From the NCBI GenBank assembly GCA_027559495.1, contig JAMXSV010000010.1, forward strand, positions 1,612,001 through 1,676,000: a DNA stretch of 64,000 nucleotides. Reading direction: 5' to 3'. The DNA comes from Aurifilum marmelostoma. Its lineage: Eukaryota; Ascomycota; Sordariomycetes; Diaporthales; Cryphonectriaceae. The first letter of the stretch is position 1; each line of letters starts with the position of its first letter. This document shows, in pieces, positions 1 to 11,592 of the stretch. The position numbers and the translations under genes were made by a program. The notes beneath the pieces are model-generated. The model was not told the DNA's origin. It ran no database searches and was given only the letters and a program-made list of their open reading frames with translations.

Positions 1-746
1 GCGTGGTCACCGCTCATTCACATGTCTCTGATCGTCGCTACCAGAGACGGAGTTCAAAGTTGACTGCCAATGCGTTGAGTCAGTTTCAGTGCCTAACGAG
101 CATGAAGACCATAGAACTGGGTTCCGGTGGGCACCTGCAGTTGGGCAGTCATGCATGCTGACGGCGTCATCCTTCGGGTTCACAGCGACCCAACCCCTTT
201 CCTCGCAGTCAGCCAAGGCATTCAGTCCGGATTCATTATACAGAGAGCGCAATTGCTTCATCGTGATGCAGTTCCAAGGGATATACTGGTTCAAGCTGGA
301 TCACACGCAGAGAACCCTAATATTCGCAATCCTTTGGTGAACAAATTTGATCTTTCTCGTTATATATCAAGATAAAACATTTCTGTTGTTTGATAAATCC
401 CATAGATTGGTTCTTTGGGCTCGTTTGCGTAACTCAAAAAAAAAAAAAAAAAAAAGAAGGGGAAAAAAAGGCAAGTCGAAAGGTAAAAAAGGTTGGCGTT
501 CAAGAGGGAAAGGAGAAAAGAAATTGAAAAATGGTTCAAAACCAGACAAGACGCTATGACCGTTACTCTCATCGTCGTCAACTTGCCTGTCGTGTGCTGT
601 ACTGTCATTTCCTGTTGCCGACACGGAACCGTGATGAGAACCGCTCATAGGTTTCCAGATAAAAGAGAAAGAAAGCATAATTCGTCGTCGTATGTCCATC
701 CAACGCCAACACCGTGAAGCTCAAAACCATCATGCAAGTATCGTCG
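1..746. other. Window edge and spacer without a supported gene
   Basis: I see no frame with convincing coding character here. A run of about 20 A lies at 436-455, followed by purine-rich sequence to about 540. A minus-strand open frame over roughly 7-294 has no recognisable motif and no clear splice signals. It could be the end of a gene lying outside the window, but nothing supports that. Confidence 0.4.
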
Positions 747-1762
747 TCACCCTTTTCTTGATCTTCTGGACGACGAGAACGAATCGGACCGTCCAACCAT
801 GGCTATAGACCGCAGAGACATCGTGTCATCATGGTCATCACCACCAGGCAGGCCCTGCCTCAGGCTGCGCAGACTGCTCAGGCCAGCCTTGTCCATGCCA
901 TGCCTGACCGCGGTAACGTTCTCGAGGGTCCTGCTGCGGGAGAAACCCTTGTTAGGGCGGCGATCATCCGAGGGCCGGGGCGAATACGCGGGCGATTGTA
1001 CGCTGCCGGCGTCCCAGTCGTCCTCCTCTCGCGTCGTATCGCTGAAGAAGTCCTCGATGTCCTTCTCCATGGGCGTCTCGAGCGGCGTCTGCTCTTCTCC
1101 GTCCGGCCGTTGTGGTTGGTGTTGTGGGGGCTGCTGCTTGGCAATGCTGCCCTCAGCCTCTCCCCCGCCTTGATGCTGCAGGACCGGCTCGTGTCCTTGG
1201 TCCCCGTCACTCGTTGACGGGGCCTTGACCAGCGCCACGGCGCTGTTCCCCCACCCACGGACGCCTGCAGCGGCAGACTCGCTCTTTTTACGCTGGCAGT
1301 ACGGGCCTAGGGCCTCTCGCAGCATCTGGCGCATAAAGGCCTTGTTGACGTTCTTCCGAACGCGGTCAAAGTAGCGGGCCACATCGCCAATCACCATGAC
1401 CTGAGCCTCATGGTCCACCTCGACAATGTCTGAGTTACAAAGGAAAGAAGTAGTTAGCAATGTAAGATCATTCGTCATTCGGAAGAAGGGCACATAAAGA
1501 ATATGGAATTAGTTATTACTCACCGGCATAGTTGGCCCTCGAGTCATCCTTGACGCGGTGCCGACCGCTGCGCAGGCTCAGGCCCACGGAAGAATAAGGG
1601 AGCTGGGGCAGGTTCTTCTGCTGCTGGTGGGTGTTCGCTTGCGGGTCTGTCCCCGCCCCGTCACGGTCGCGGTCCCTTTCGCCAGATGCGTAGACGTATC
1701 CCTGCTGGAGGGTATCGATGCCTGGCTTGGCAAAGTCACGTTTGCTTCCCACGGATATTGGC
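747..1762 (-). CDS. Unrecognised protein, C-terminal two exons
   Basis: I do not recognise this protein. Two exons are clear: 1762-1524 and 1429-747, joined across a 94-base intron (1523-1430) with a GTGAGT donor and a CTCAG acceptor. The join reads through as ANYADIVEVDHEAQ. The part after the join is the best candidate for a conserved segment (VMVIGDVARYFDRVRKNVNK, then MRQMLREAL). It is followed by a long disordered tail rich in Q, P, S and R with acidic DFFSD and SRSRTLENV stretches. The 5' end is not resolved. The acceptor at 1762 needs two bases from an upstream exon. A plausible coding stretch beginning with ATG at 2411 on the same strand (SRTLTGSDSGYGDDASEK) ends at a good-looking donor (CTAG, then GTGCGT) but in the wrong phase. 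The first exon may therefore lie elsewhere or another small exon intervenes. Function unknown. Confidence 0.6.
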
Positions 1763-2411
1763 CTGTGAGGGAGAGGGGAGGGTTTCACAGTTCAGCATGT
1801 GGAGTGCCCGAGAGTCCGAAGTGAAGGCAGGCGGAAGAAGAAAAAGTTGAGGGGGAGGTTGTGAGAGGATGGTAAGAGGAGAGAATCTGAGACGACTCGA
1901 AACGTACACACACGCGCAGTAATGAGGAAAGCTGTCACTGTGTCGCAGGACAATAAATCGTGTGTAGCCCAGACATTTCCATTCCCATTCAAACTCTGGG
2001 CAGTCAGCCCAGAGGAACTCGAATACCTGTTTGATTGTAATTTCTCAGCCGAGAGAACATGTCTCATCTCTCCTCACACCTCTGGCTCTACTCTTCCTTC
2101 CTCTTCTTCTTCTCTCACTCTTTCTCAAGGGCAAGAAATGGGAAAGAAAAAGACCGCACATACGTCTCCTATCTGCAGTTTCGAAGCCGGACCGATCTCA
2201 TAACCTTTGCGAGCTGAGTGAATAAACGACATTGTCAGCTGGCGCTAAGCGCGGCGGCTATGATGAGAAAAGTCACTGATGAGTTGGGGGGGCCGTCGAT
2301 CGACGCACCTAGAGGGTGCAGCTGGGAAGAGGAGGAGGCCTTTTCGCTTGCGTCGTCCCCGTAGCCCGAGTCGCTTCCCGTCAGAGTTCGAGAGAATTCG
2401 CCTTTTCCCAT

Positions 2412-3805
2412 CCTTTGCAAGGCATTTCCTGAGGGGGGTTTCTCAAGAAATGAAAAGAAGAACCCCTGTTGATGGAGAGAAGGAAGAAGAAAGAAGAGAA
2501 AAGGGGGAAAAAAAAGAGGAGAAAGAGGGAAGGTTGGGCGCGTGGCTTATGGGGATGGGACGATGTGAGGAAGAAACCCACTCAAATGCCACGACGCCTG
2601 GGGTGCGTTAGCACAACAATCATGAGAACAGTCAGGAACAAGCCCTCTTTGTGTGCCACAGAGAAAGAGCGAGAGAGAGAGAGAGAATCTGGAGCGGCCC
2701 AAAGAGATGCAAGGTGAGGGGAGAAGGGGGATCCACTCGCGGGGGGGAGGAGACACCAAGAAGGACTATCGTCGCTTTCAGGTACGCTGACACGAAGAAC
2801 AGAGACCTCATTTGACGCCCGCCGGACGGTGCATGAGAGGATCTCCACCAGGAAGACCAATCACGGACCCATGATAGACGTTTTGGCTCCGTGCAGGAAG
2901 AAGAAAGAAGAAGCTCGGCCCCCGAGGCCGAATGTTGCGCCCACTTCTCTTCCTCCATTTTCCTCCTCCGCCCAAGGCCAGAAAAATTAAAAACGACCGC
3001 CTGGACCGCCGGACAATCTTTCTCTTTGGGAATTGGGCCTCTACAGTGAGTGCAGGGTAGGAAACATAGAGAGAGCTGCGCAGAAAAGTGGGTCACATCG
3101 ACCACGTCAGAGTTCCCACACCGCTTCAGTGGGTGCCCTGACATTGATTGCGTGACATCCCGAGCCGGGGTTGTGTTGATTGGGGTTCGCAGGTGACAAG
3201 TGCTTGCTGTGGTGGAACACGGTGCTCCGGAAGTTTGATCTGTACATATGGAGTAGTTGCAGGTCCTTGGATATTTTTAGACAACGATGTTGTCTATCTG
3301 TTGATCATTTTCGGGAAAGGTTATGGCGCGTTCCCATCAATTGTCATGTCACAGTCGAAAATGACAATATGGACTGCTGTTGATCACAGGCTTCCTGCTT
3401 TGAGATGCAAAGACAACAACCGTACGTAGTACTCCAGTAGTACATAGTACTATGTATATCTGGTGTTCACTGGCCCACCCGAAACACTACAACAGAAGAC
3501 ATCCATGGTAGGTGGTATACTGTACTAGTCAGTCATGACCAACGCCGGTTATCGACCTTTGTCACCAACAGCGCTGATCTTCAGACGCATTCGAGGTCCC
3601 GCTGAGCTCCACGGTCGAAAACACCGTCGTGCTCTTGTCGCCAATCGTGAAACTGATGACGATGGAGGAGTTCAGACCCGATCGTTTCTCATAGTGATCC
3701 GGTAAGAATGCTGGAACCGGTTTGCAGACCTCTGGCTCCTGTTGCTCTGTTATGGTTGTCACCCTAGAAGACACTGTGCTCACCCGACTCAGACGGGAGC
3801 AAGCA
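2412..3805. other. Spacer with purine-rich and AGTAC-rich stretches
   Basis: No gene could be supported. The stretch holds GA-rich low-complexity sequence at about 2455-2535 and 2660-2690, and an AGTAC-rich cluster at about 3420-3530. Confidence 0.4.
3441..3456. repeat. 16-base perfect palindrome
   Basis: TACATAGTACTATGTA equals its own reverse complement. It sits in a cluster of TAGTAC and GTAC words (about 3421-3528) in the spacer beside the ankyrin remnant. A related but imperfect cluster lies at about 46280-46340. The role is unknown. Confidence 0.7.
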
Positions 3806-4313
3806 TCAATTAGAAGATTCCGGTGTGAGCCGGACCACCGAGGACAGGGCCGGCGACGACGCCGAGTCCGAGTCTGCAGAAACACAGCCGCTCGCGGCTT
3901 CGAGCAGGGCGACAATGTTTTGTCTTTCGCTGTCCTTCGCCCATCCCAGCGGCGTCAGGCCGTCATCGAGTCCTTTGCATTCAAGTCGGCGCTCAAACGA
4001 AGAAGGAGCCTAACTACCGCCACGCTGCCCTGTGAAGCTGCGCTGTGCAGAGTTGTGACCTTGTTGAAGTCGGCGCGCGAAGGATCGGCACCTGCGCGGA
4101 GAAGATCCTCCATGATGTCCAGGTGCTCTCGGATGGCTGCCGCGTGCAGTGGGATACCGCCAAAGCGACTGCTTGGTGCGTTCAGATCTGCGCACGCGCC
4201 TTGGTCGCTGTCGTCATTGTCGAGGAGATATTGCACATCATCTCGTAGGCCAAAAGAGGCTGCATAGTAGAGAGGAGTGACGTGTTTCGGATAGACATTC
4301 CATTTGAAATTGC
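3806..4313 (-). pseudogene. Ankyrin-repeat gene remnant, frameshifted
   Basis: Reading the minus strand from about 4310, one frame gives PKHVTPLYYAASFGLRDDV, GIPLHAAAIREHLDIMEDLL and TTLHSAASQGSVAVVRLLL. These are three successive ankyrin units with the T/I-P/T-LH/YYAA and LL spacing of the family. Near 3966-3975 the frame runs into a stop (AKDSMTA then TGA). One base out of register the next unit resumes as DDGLTPLGWAKDSERQNIV and continues to a stop at 3806, so a single-base deletion or a sequencing error breaks the gene. In the 5' direction an in-frame TAG occurs just upstream of the first unit and no start is seen, so the N-terminal part is missing. It abuts the HET remnant on the other strand at about 4310-4360. 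Ankyrin repeats are common C-terminal partners of HET-domain proteins, so the two may once have been one locus (inference). Confidence 0.65.
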
Positions 4314-4361
4314 TGTCTGTCCCGGTGTGTATAACCTATCGAGTTACCTCCGCTCTATCAA

Positions 4362-5180
4362 GATGCCATCAACCTCACCCGGCGCCTCGGCATCCGCTAC
4401 ATTTAGATCGACTCGCTCTACATCGTCCAGGGAGACGACGCCAACTTCTTCGACCAGGGCGCCAAGATGGCTCTCATCTACGGAGGCGCGCAGTTCGTCC
4501 TCGCGGCAGCGTCCTCGTCCAACGGGGACACACCCCTGTGCACCACGCGGTCGCCCATCGTGGAGGTCGAGGGAGCAAGCTGGAGCTGGGCAGGTATCCG
4601 AAGGGGAGTTGCCTGGCGCGACTCCTCGCATGATTTTGATCAAGACAAGTATTATGTCGACTTCCACCTCGAGCTGGATCGTACAGGCTATGCGATCATG
4701 AACAAGAACTTCAAGTACGGACCGGTATCGAATGGCTACCTATGTGTCACCGGAGAGATCATGAGCATCGAGTTCGAAATACAGCACGTCGTCTTTGGCG
4801 GAGGCCACGGTGGCCAGGACAAGCTCGTTTTCTTGTCCAAGAACGGGGTCGTGTCGAGCCCGAATGCTGTAGACAGCCTCTTGCGTCTCGAGGAACAGCC
4901 CATACAGGATGGCAGGGTGACTCGAAAGGGAGCTCCGTTGCGCAGGCTGTGGTGTCTGCGATACTGCACAAAGCCTTTTCCAGCATTCCAAGGCGCGGGA
5001 ATAGGGAGTGAAGGGGCTCTGCTGTTGGTTGAGGCAAGAGAGGAGATCAGAAAGAGGCAGCCAATGGAGGTTCGAGAGCACAGATGGGTGTTCGAGCGAG
5101 TTGGCTTCACATATGGATATATGACTGAGGCTTGGAGCCACGAGCAAGACTCGCAAAAAGTCACCATGTACCTGGTGTAG
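4362..5180 (+). pseudogene. HET-domain gene remnant with premature TAG
   Basis: The plus strand from 4362 reads DAINLTRRLGIRYI, then TAG at 4404-4406, then IDSLYIVQGDDANFFDQGAK and MALIYGGAQFVLAAASSS. This is the core of a HET (heterokaryon incompatibility, PF06985) domain, where the family normally has LGIRYIWIDSLCI, so the stop replaces the conserved Trp. TGG to TAG corresponds to CpA to TpA on the other strand, the context of repeat-induced point mutation. The frame stays open to TAG at 5178-5180. It includes SWSWAGIRRGVAW, which resembles the segment normally found after the HET domain. The domain start (the SYVWG-type motif) and the usual RAWTFQE block are absent, so the copy is truncated at its 5' end and internally deleted. 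It is probably non-functional. An intact HET gene lies at 52010-53911, but I did not compare the two in detail. Confidence 0.7.
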
Positions 5181-5592
5181 GTTTGGCTCGGACACGAGTA
5201 TATCAATCCGCGGTCATTAGAAAATCACAAGTTTCCAAACCCCCTTAATTAATTTTCTTGATAACGATTACGCAGCAGAACTTACTTTCACTTGTATTTA
5301 CTCAAGATCTAGCACTTAATGTATAGAGACGGTGGACCTTCAATGATCATACAGCTCAAGTTGTTATCTGTCTCGAGAATAAAGCGCCTGGCATGTCAAA
5401 TTCTATGTCTCTGACCAGTCCAGTACCTTGGTTTGCACCTCACAATCTGCACCCAGGTTGGCTTCCACACTCGGATGGCACCATGAAATTAAGGCTGGGC
5501 ATGTGTTCACTATTAATGGCTAGGTGAACGGTCTTGTGGCTCATGAAGTCGGTCTTTCTTTTCTCACTTGTCGGATCGGCGTCTCCATCCAC
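5181..5592. other. Spacer between HET remnant and AA7 oxidase
   Basis: AT-rich spacer. It probably contains the 3' untranslated region of the minus-strand oxidase. Nothing else is recognisable. Confidence 0.4.
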
Positions 5593-7150
5593 TCAGGGCG
5601 CAGGAGAGATTGACTGTGGGTAGTAAAAGACTTCTGTCGGATCATATCTCTTCTTCAGCTCCTTAAGTCGCTTCAGATTCTCGCCCCAGTATAGCTTCTC
5701 AGCCGTGGGCCCATCGAGCTCCGAGTCGACATAATTGAAGTACATGCCCCAATCGTCATCCTCCAGCGACTGGGTTGTGGCCTTGACCCAGCCCTGCATC
5801 AAGGAGATTCCCTCTGGCGGGTAGGGTATCTCGTTATCGACGTAATGGTAGAGCTGAATCAGCAAGGCTTTATCACGGTGCGCGTAGGCTGAAGCCGAGT
5901 CGGAAACGGCAGAGATGGCAGACGTGGGTCCTCCGTGGAGGTCAAAGAGGATGAACCAGCCACCTGGCTTGAAGCCAATGGCCTGCGTGTGCCAGTAGTT
6001 CACAAAGTTCTCCAGGGACTCGCCAGAGAGATCCTTCAAGGTGAGACTCGTCGCATAGAAGTTGCCATGCTCTTTATATGGCTCGGGGATGGCGAGAGAA
6101 ATGCCTTCAGCGTAGTATTCGAGACCCTCAAGCCAGGTACCTGGGGTCGCGTCGAGTTCTCCTCCTGTCTTTTCCAGCAGTGGAGCTAATATCGTGGACA
6201 AGTCATCAGGGCTGCCGTAGTATACACCTTCAAGACTTTGCCCTCCGGAGTTGAACGCGCCTACTATTGTACGCAGTCAGCATTAAGCGTAGACAGCAGC
6301 TTCCTCCGAGCCTGAATGATTAGAAGAGCACTGGCGAATACGTACGTCGCATGTTCAGCTCAGATGGCATTGTGCGAGAAAAGTTGACAAGTGCCTGGAG
6401 ACCGCTGATTCTCTCCTCCTTGGCCTGCCACTTTAGAGACACCCTGAACGGGATCGAAACTGACGGCGCTGGGAAGGTCTTTAGTGTATAAAAGACAACG
6501 ATGCCAAAGTTCGAGCCAGCCCCTCGAAGCGCCCAAAAGAGGTCGGGATTCTCCGCCTCGGAGCAGTAGACCTGAGTACCATTTGCAAGAACGACACTGG
6601 CGCCAATCATCCAGTCCAGCGCGAGGCCTCTGTTGTGCGAGGTCCAGCCATACCCACCATGCAGAATATGACCAGAGATGCCCACGCCTGGACAGCTGCC
6701 GTGGGAGATGGCACGCCCGCCTTGTCTGTACAGCTCGCTGGCGACGTGGCCCAGGCGCGCACCAGCTCCGACGGTCGCAATGTGGGTGACGGGGTCGACA
6801 GTGACGCTGTTGATGGCAGTCAGGTCGACGACGAGGTGATTGTTCTCACCGCCGTGTCCCAAAGATGCGTAACTATGACCGCCGCAGCGGGCATTGATCT
6901 TCAGACCAGCAGCAACACCACTCACGACGGCATCACGAATGTGCTGGTCTGTTTCTGCGAGGACGATCAGGATCGGCATGCAAGGCACACGCAGGTTGTA
7001 GGCAGCGGAATTAAGATCCCATTCGTTGCTGCTGGTGTCGAGAAAGGGCACAGAAAGGGATTTCAGTGACTGGACTGTGATGTCCTGTTTGGACTCAAGC
7101 TTGGAAACTGCACAGCCATCAGAAGGCTCCTCAAAGTGGACGCTGGGCAT
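5593..7150 (-). CDS. FAD-linked oxidase, AA7 / berberine-bridge type
   Basis: Two exons, 7150-6346 and 6260-5593, join across an 85-base intron (GTACGT donor, TAG acceptor) to give about 490 residues, normal for the family. The product is a flavoprotein oxidase with an N-terminal FAD_binding_4 (PCMH) domain and a C-terminal BBE domain (YWGENLKRLKELKKRYDPTE, then VFYYPQSI). ARCGGHSYASLGHG places His92, and SHGSCPGVGISGH places Cys153, in the positions that bind FAD twice covalently in glucooligosaccharide oxidases. Oxidation of a carbohydrate or a secondary metabolite with release of hydrogen peroxide is therefore likely, but the substrate cannot be read. The first ATG in the open frame (7150, MPSVHFEEPS) gives no signal peptide. 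The frame is open further upstream to a TGA but has no ATG, so either the protein is intracellular or an unseen 5' exon supplies a leader. It neighbours the HET/ankyrin remnants. Confidence 0.88.
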
Positions 7151-8156
7151 CTTTTTATGGTCGACTGAGGATGGATGTGTATACTGAGAGCTGGTAGATG
7201 GCAGAAGTCGAGTCGTGTGGGCCAAAGAGGCTGTTGGGTTGGAGACTGGCGAGTGTTTGTTTGAGAGTTGGCGCAGGTAGGTAAGATTTGGGATCAGATA
7301 AAAAGGAAAGGTCCTGGCAGTTTGTGGCAGTCACGCCTTGGTCCTATGATTTACAACTGTCATTCAGCCAGACAGTCAACAGTTCAGATGAAATCAGCCA
7401 CATATACACTGGATTCATAAGAACATATTGAGGTGACTGCTCCAGGTAACACCTGACGCCTATCCTCTCGAGGTTACCCAGGGTGAGCACAAAGAGTCTA
7501 CCACTGGCAAGCACTTTCGGGACATCTTGACTCTTACGACACAAGATCCATGAGCTGAATTCAGTAGGATTCAGTACTTTATAATCTTCGATGCGGATAC
7601 TTGTCTTAAACCTACTAAGCAGCTCATGTATACATGGGGTGCAAGTAGGGAGGGTAAGCAAAGTGATGTCTCATCACCCCACTCACATCAGAAACATTGC
7701 AGTAAAAAACAAACAGGTACAGTTTAGCAATCCCAGAAGCATACATCTCAGTGATAAGTCTGCTATGATAGACTGCCCTGGATGTGAAAGATATTAGTAT
7801 CCAGTACATGTTGGAATGCATTCGACGCGACATGTTGTCTCTCGACGCTGTATCCCCAAGAGCAGCACTGGAGGCACACACCAACACGATTGCAGGGTTC
7901 AAGAATAAGAATTAGAATGAGGATGACTTGGGCGAAAGATGAAATGCCACATGCCACTTAGCTTCTCCCAAACACCAGCCCTCGCTGTACACTGCCCAGG
8001 CCAAGCCGATTGTCACCCCGCTCCCTTCCCTTCCCCTCCCCAGCGTAATGGCCAGAACGCCGAGCAGAATAAACGTCAATCAAAAATGATAACGCAACAG
8101 CGCAATCACACACATTCAGCATTACAAGTAAACCGACGGGAGCACTGGGCTTTTCT
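7151..8156. other. Spacer between AA7 oxidase and HIR1
   Basis: Upstream region of the oxidase (a GATAAAAAGG TATA-like element lies at about 7295) and downstream region of HIR1. Short open frames occur but none shows a motif. Confidence 0.4.
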
Positions 8157-11100
8157 TCATGTCGCCTCAACAGCCATTGCGTCCCCGTCCCCGTCGTCCC
8201 CGTCCTCCTCCTCGACTGTGAGATCCAGGGCGCGAGAGTACTGAACCGTAAGTCGTTGCAACTCCCTGAACTTGCCTATTGACACATTATGGTTAGCATC
8301 CTTGTTCTGCATACTCGACGAACTGAAGACACAGAAACTGAACTTACCCAGGATCATGACCACTCCCTTCAGCAACTCCCTCCGGTCCCAGCCGCAGATC
8401 TCATCCCCAGTGGCGAACCATCCGAACGACTCCCCTTCGATATCCTTAGCTTTCCTCCGGTCATCCTCCTTCCCTTGCAGTATACCTCCCAGGAGCCCAT
8501 TCAGGAGCTCCTCAACCTTGCCCCTCAAGCCCTCAGCGCCGATACGCTTGGCGTACATCAACAGATATAGTCTAAACTCCTCCCTGGCCCCAAGCACCAT
8601 CGCGCCCGCGATTCGGTTCTCCAGATGCGCAATCGACACAGAGCTCTCAAAGGACTCAAAACCCTCTTTGGACAAGATTGTCTTGATGAGGCGTTGCAGG
8701 GTGTAGGCGCGGCCCTTGAGCAGGAACTCGGTCGTTGTGTGCCGCTCTAGGTAGGGAATGATGCCCGCCGATACGTCCACAGCGTCGTCGTCCACGGCAT
8801 CTTTGGGCTTCGTGACGGGACCCACGGCCGTAGACTGCAGGGCACTGACAGACGAGTCATTACTGTTCCAGTACTGACTGCCCACTGCGAACCAGGACTC
8901 GGACAGCCGTTGCCAGGTGTACATCTCCCGGGCATAGTAATACCCGTCGCCGTTGGATAGTGTGACCACGATGTGGCCTGTCGAGTTGAGATGTGCCGAA
9001 GTGACACCAGGCCCGGGAGTCGCGGAGTGGGGGTTCAGAGAGGTGATGGCCAGGTCGATGATGGGACCGAGGGAAACAGGAGGGTGCGGCGAGGTCATGG
9101 ATCGAATGTTCCAGACATTGGCCAGGCCGCAGGCTGTTATGCACAGCAGCCAGTGGTTTCGACACTCGAGGATGACCGGTTGTGACTCCAGAACCATCGG
9201 GTTGACAATTCTGCGACCCGCTGGGGTCCACACGTATATGCTGCCATCCTCGCAGGCTGCCGACCAGAAATGCTTGTTGCCGGTGACCAATATCACCGCC
9301 CGTGGCAAAAAGTCCTCCCATAACAGGTTCCCTCTTTTTGAGCAGGTAACGTGCGAGGGATCCCTGATCTGGACAGGATTCTTCGCCTCGAAGATGATGT
9401 TTTCTGGTATCTTGGAAGCTTCCTCCGCGGTGCTTTGTCCCTGCAGCACGCCTCGCTCCAGTGGTCTCAGGATGTGTGATCTGATTTTCGGTACCGCCAG
9501 CCTGACTTGAGATACCGTCAATGCCGAGCTCATGACCGCTGGGCGCAAGAACTCTGGTGTCGGCACAACGCCATGTGCAGGAGGTTGAAGGGTGGCTGGT
9601 TCTACGCCGTCCACGCCGTTGGTCATGACTGGTGTGGGCAAGCCCAGTGCAGGCCGTTTCGGCGCCGGCTCATCCTCATCCTCGCCCTCGACGGCGGCAG
9701 CTTTACGCTTGTTGCCAAGCAGCATGCTGGCGATACCTCCCTGAGGCAACCCGTCGAAAGGCTTGTTCAGATCGAGAATCGCTTGCGGCGTGTCGTCCCG
9801 GGCGGTGACTGTCTTTGATCCTATGAGTTGCGTCTGTGGTAATGACGAGGTGCCGGTCCCAGATGATGATATCAGGAGGGGTGCCACGCGCTTCTTTCCA
9901 TCTTTTGTGATCGTGACCCGGGACTTGAGCTCCTTGATCCTCTCCGCTGTCTTGTCGGCGCTCTCCTCCTTGTCCTTCTCCTTCTCTTTCGAAGCTTCGC
10001 CGTTCTTATCTGCATTACCGTTCGCATTCGTGCCGTTCGTAGCAGCAGCTGACTCCCGAGCAGGGACAGGATGAAAGTCGCCCATCAGGGCACCCATTCT
10101 TGACTCGGCCCCTCGAAGCTCGCCAGCCTTGCTCTGATTCTCCAGGGCCAGTCCATCTACGTCTTCGGCAACACCCATTCCCTTGCGACCGCCGCCGTAC
10201 TTCTGCAGGGCCTTGTCATTCTCCTCCGCGGTAGCCACATACCCCAGATCGTTACTTTGGAATATGGCACACAGGATGCTTCCATCCAGGCTGCAGGCGA
10301 AAAGGGTCTGACCATCGGGAGTCCAGGAGAGGTCGGATATGGATTTTGACGCTATGTCCTGAAGGATGACCAATGGCCGCGAGGTGTTGGTGTTCCAGAT
10401 GCTCAATGTTCTGTCTTGGCCCGCTGAGGCGATTACTGTCACAAGATTACCAGCCCCTTGCGCATCCGCGCCACCCTGCTCGGCCGGCGGCATTGTATAG
10501 AAGAGACGAGGCGAGAACATGCAGACCTCCGTTGGGGCTTCGTGCCCGATCAGGTTGATCTCGCTGTCCCATCTTGTCCGCTCAATGATGGCGACGGAGC
10601 TCACGGGACCGTTCACCGCGTTGGCGGCCGCAATATGATTACCGTCTGGCGACCAGGAACACCGTCTAAAATACGTCGTCAGGGGAGAGCTCTTGAAGGG
10701 GGCCGAGATCGTCGTCTCCAGAACAAAGTTATTAACCATGTCATGCTGGGTGGCGTTGGGGCCTGGTGATGTGAAGCGGAAGATCTTGATAGTTCGGTCG
10801 TCGCTGGCCGTCGCGAAGTACTTGTTGGCCGGGTCGAACGTGATGCCCTTGACGTGGCTCTGGTGTACCGCGAGAGTTTTCAGCTTTTCGAATGTGTGGC
10901 CGGACCAGACCACGACCTTCGAGTCCAGCCCCACGGACACCAGCAGCGAGTTGTCATTTGACCAGGCGAGATCCTGCACGTCATTGTCGTGGCCGACAAG
11001 GCGCTTGTAGGTCTTCCAGTTCTCGACAGGCGGGGGCTCGTTGGTACCTGGTCATCTCCAGAAGTCAGCTCTTGCGACAGCCCGCACCAGCCCACGCCCC

Positions 11101-11592
11101 CAGTATGTGCGCCTACCGAACGTGGCAGCCTGCGACGGAGGGCTGCTGTCAAGATGGTATATGCATATGATTTTGTCATCTGCACCGGATGCAAGATATC
11201 TGCCATTGGGAGAGAACCGCACGGAGTGGATGGTACCGAGATGGTGGCTCATATGGCAGAGCTGGCGTGGTTTCGTGTACGTTTTGTCGTTGGAGTTGTA
11301 GATTGATTCGGTCGACCAGACTCGGACGTGCCCGTCTAGACTACTCGGTCAGACTGTGTGTCTCCAGCTCGAGAGGAGCGAGAGGAAGAAAGAATGATGT
11401 TGGGTGTGCATACCACCGCCAGCAGTGGCCAGCCTCGAGCCGTCGGGCGAGACATGGCAGCTGTAGACCTCGAAATCCTTCTGCTCGCCTGCCGCATTAC
11501 ACCAAGCGTCAGCACATCGTCTGCAGTCTTACAGGTTCCTTCAGGTTGGCCCTACCGCTATGGCTCAGCCAGGAGGGTTTGATGAGTTGCAT
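8157..11592 (-). CDS. HIR1: Histone chaperone Hir1 (HIRA family)
   Basis: Five exons (11592-11556, 11488-11414, 11335-11117, 11047-8348, 8275-8157) give about 1,049 residues. The protein starts MQLIKPSWLSHSG and runs into WD40 repeats filling roughly residues 10-390 (VSPDGSRLATAGGDGHVRVW, SVRFSPNGRYLASGADDKII, LAWSNDNSLLVSVGLDSKVV, FDPANKYFATASDDRTIKIF, SWTPDGQTLFACSLDGSI). A charged linker carries VTITKDGKKRVAPLLIS near residue 490, matching the HIRA B-domain that binds Asf1. The C-terminal part (LRPLERGVL onward, with FWSAACEDGSIYVWTPAGRR) is the Hira domain. The family acts in the nuclear HIR complex, depositing H3-H4 independently of replication and repressing histone genes. All junctions are GT..AG. 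The last intron (8347-8276) is 72 bases with no stop, so its retention would only insert 24 residues. Confidence 0.95.
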
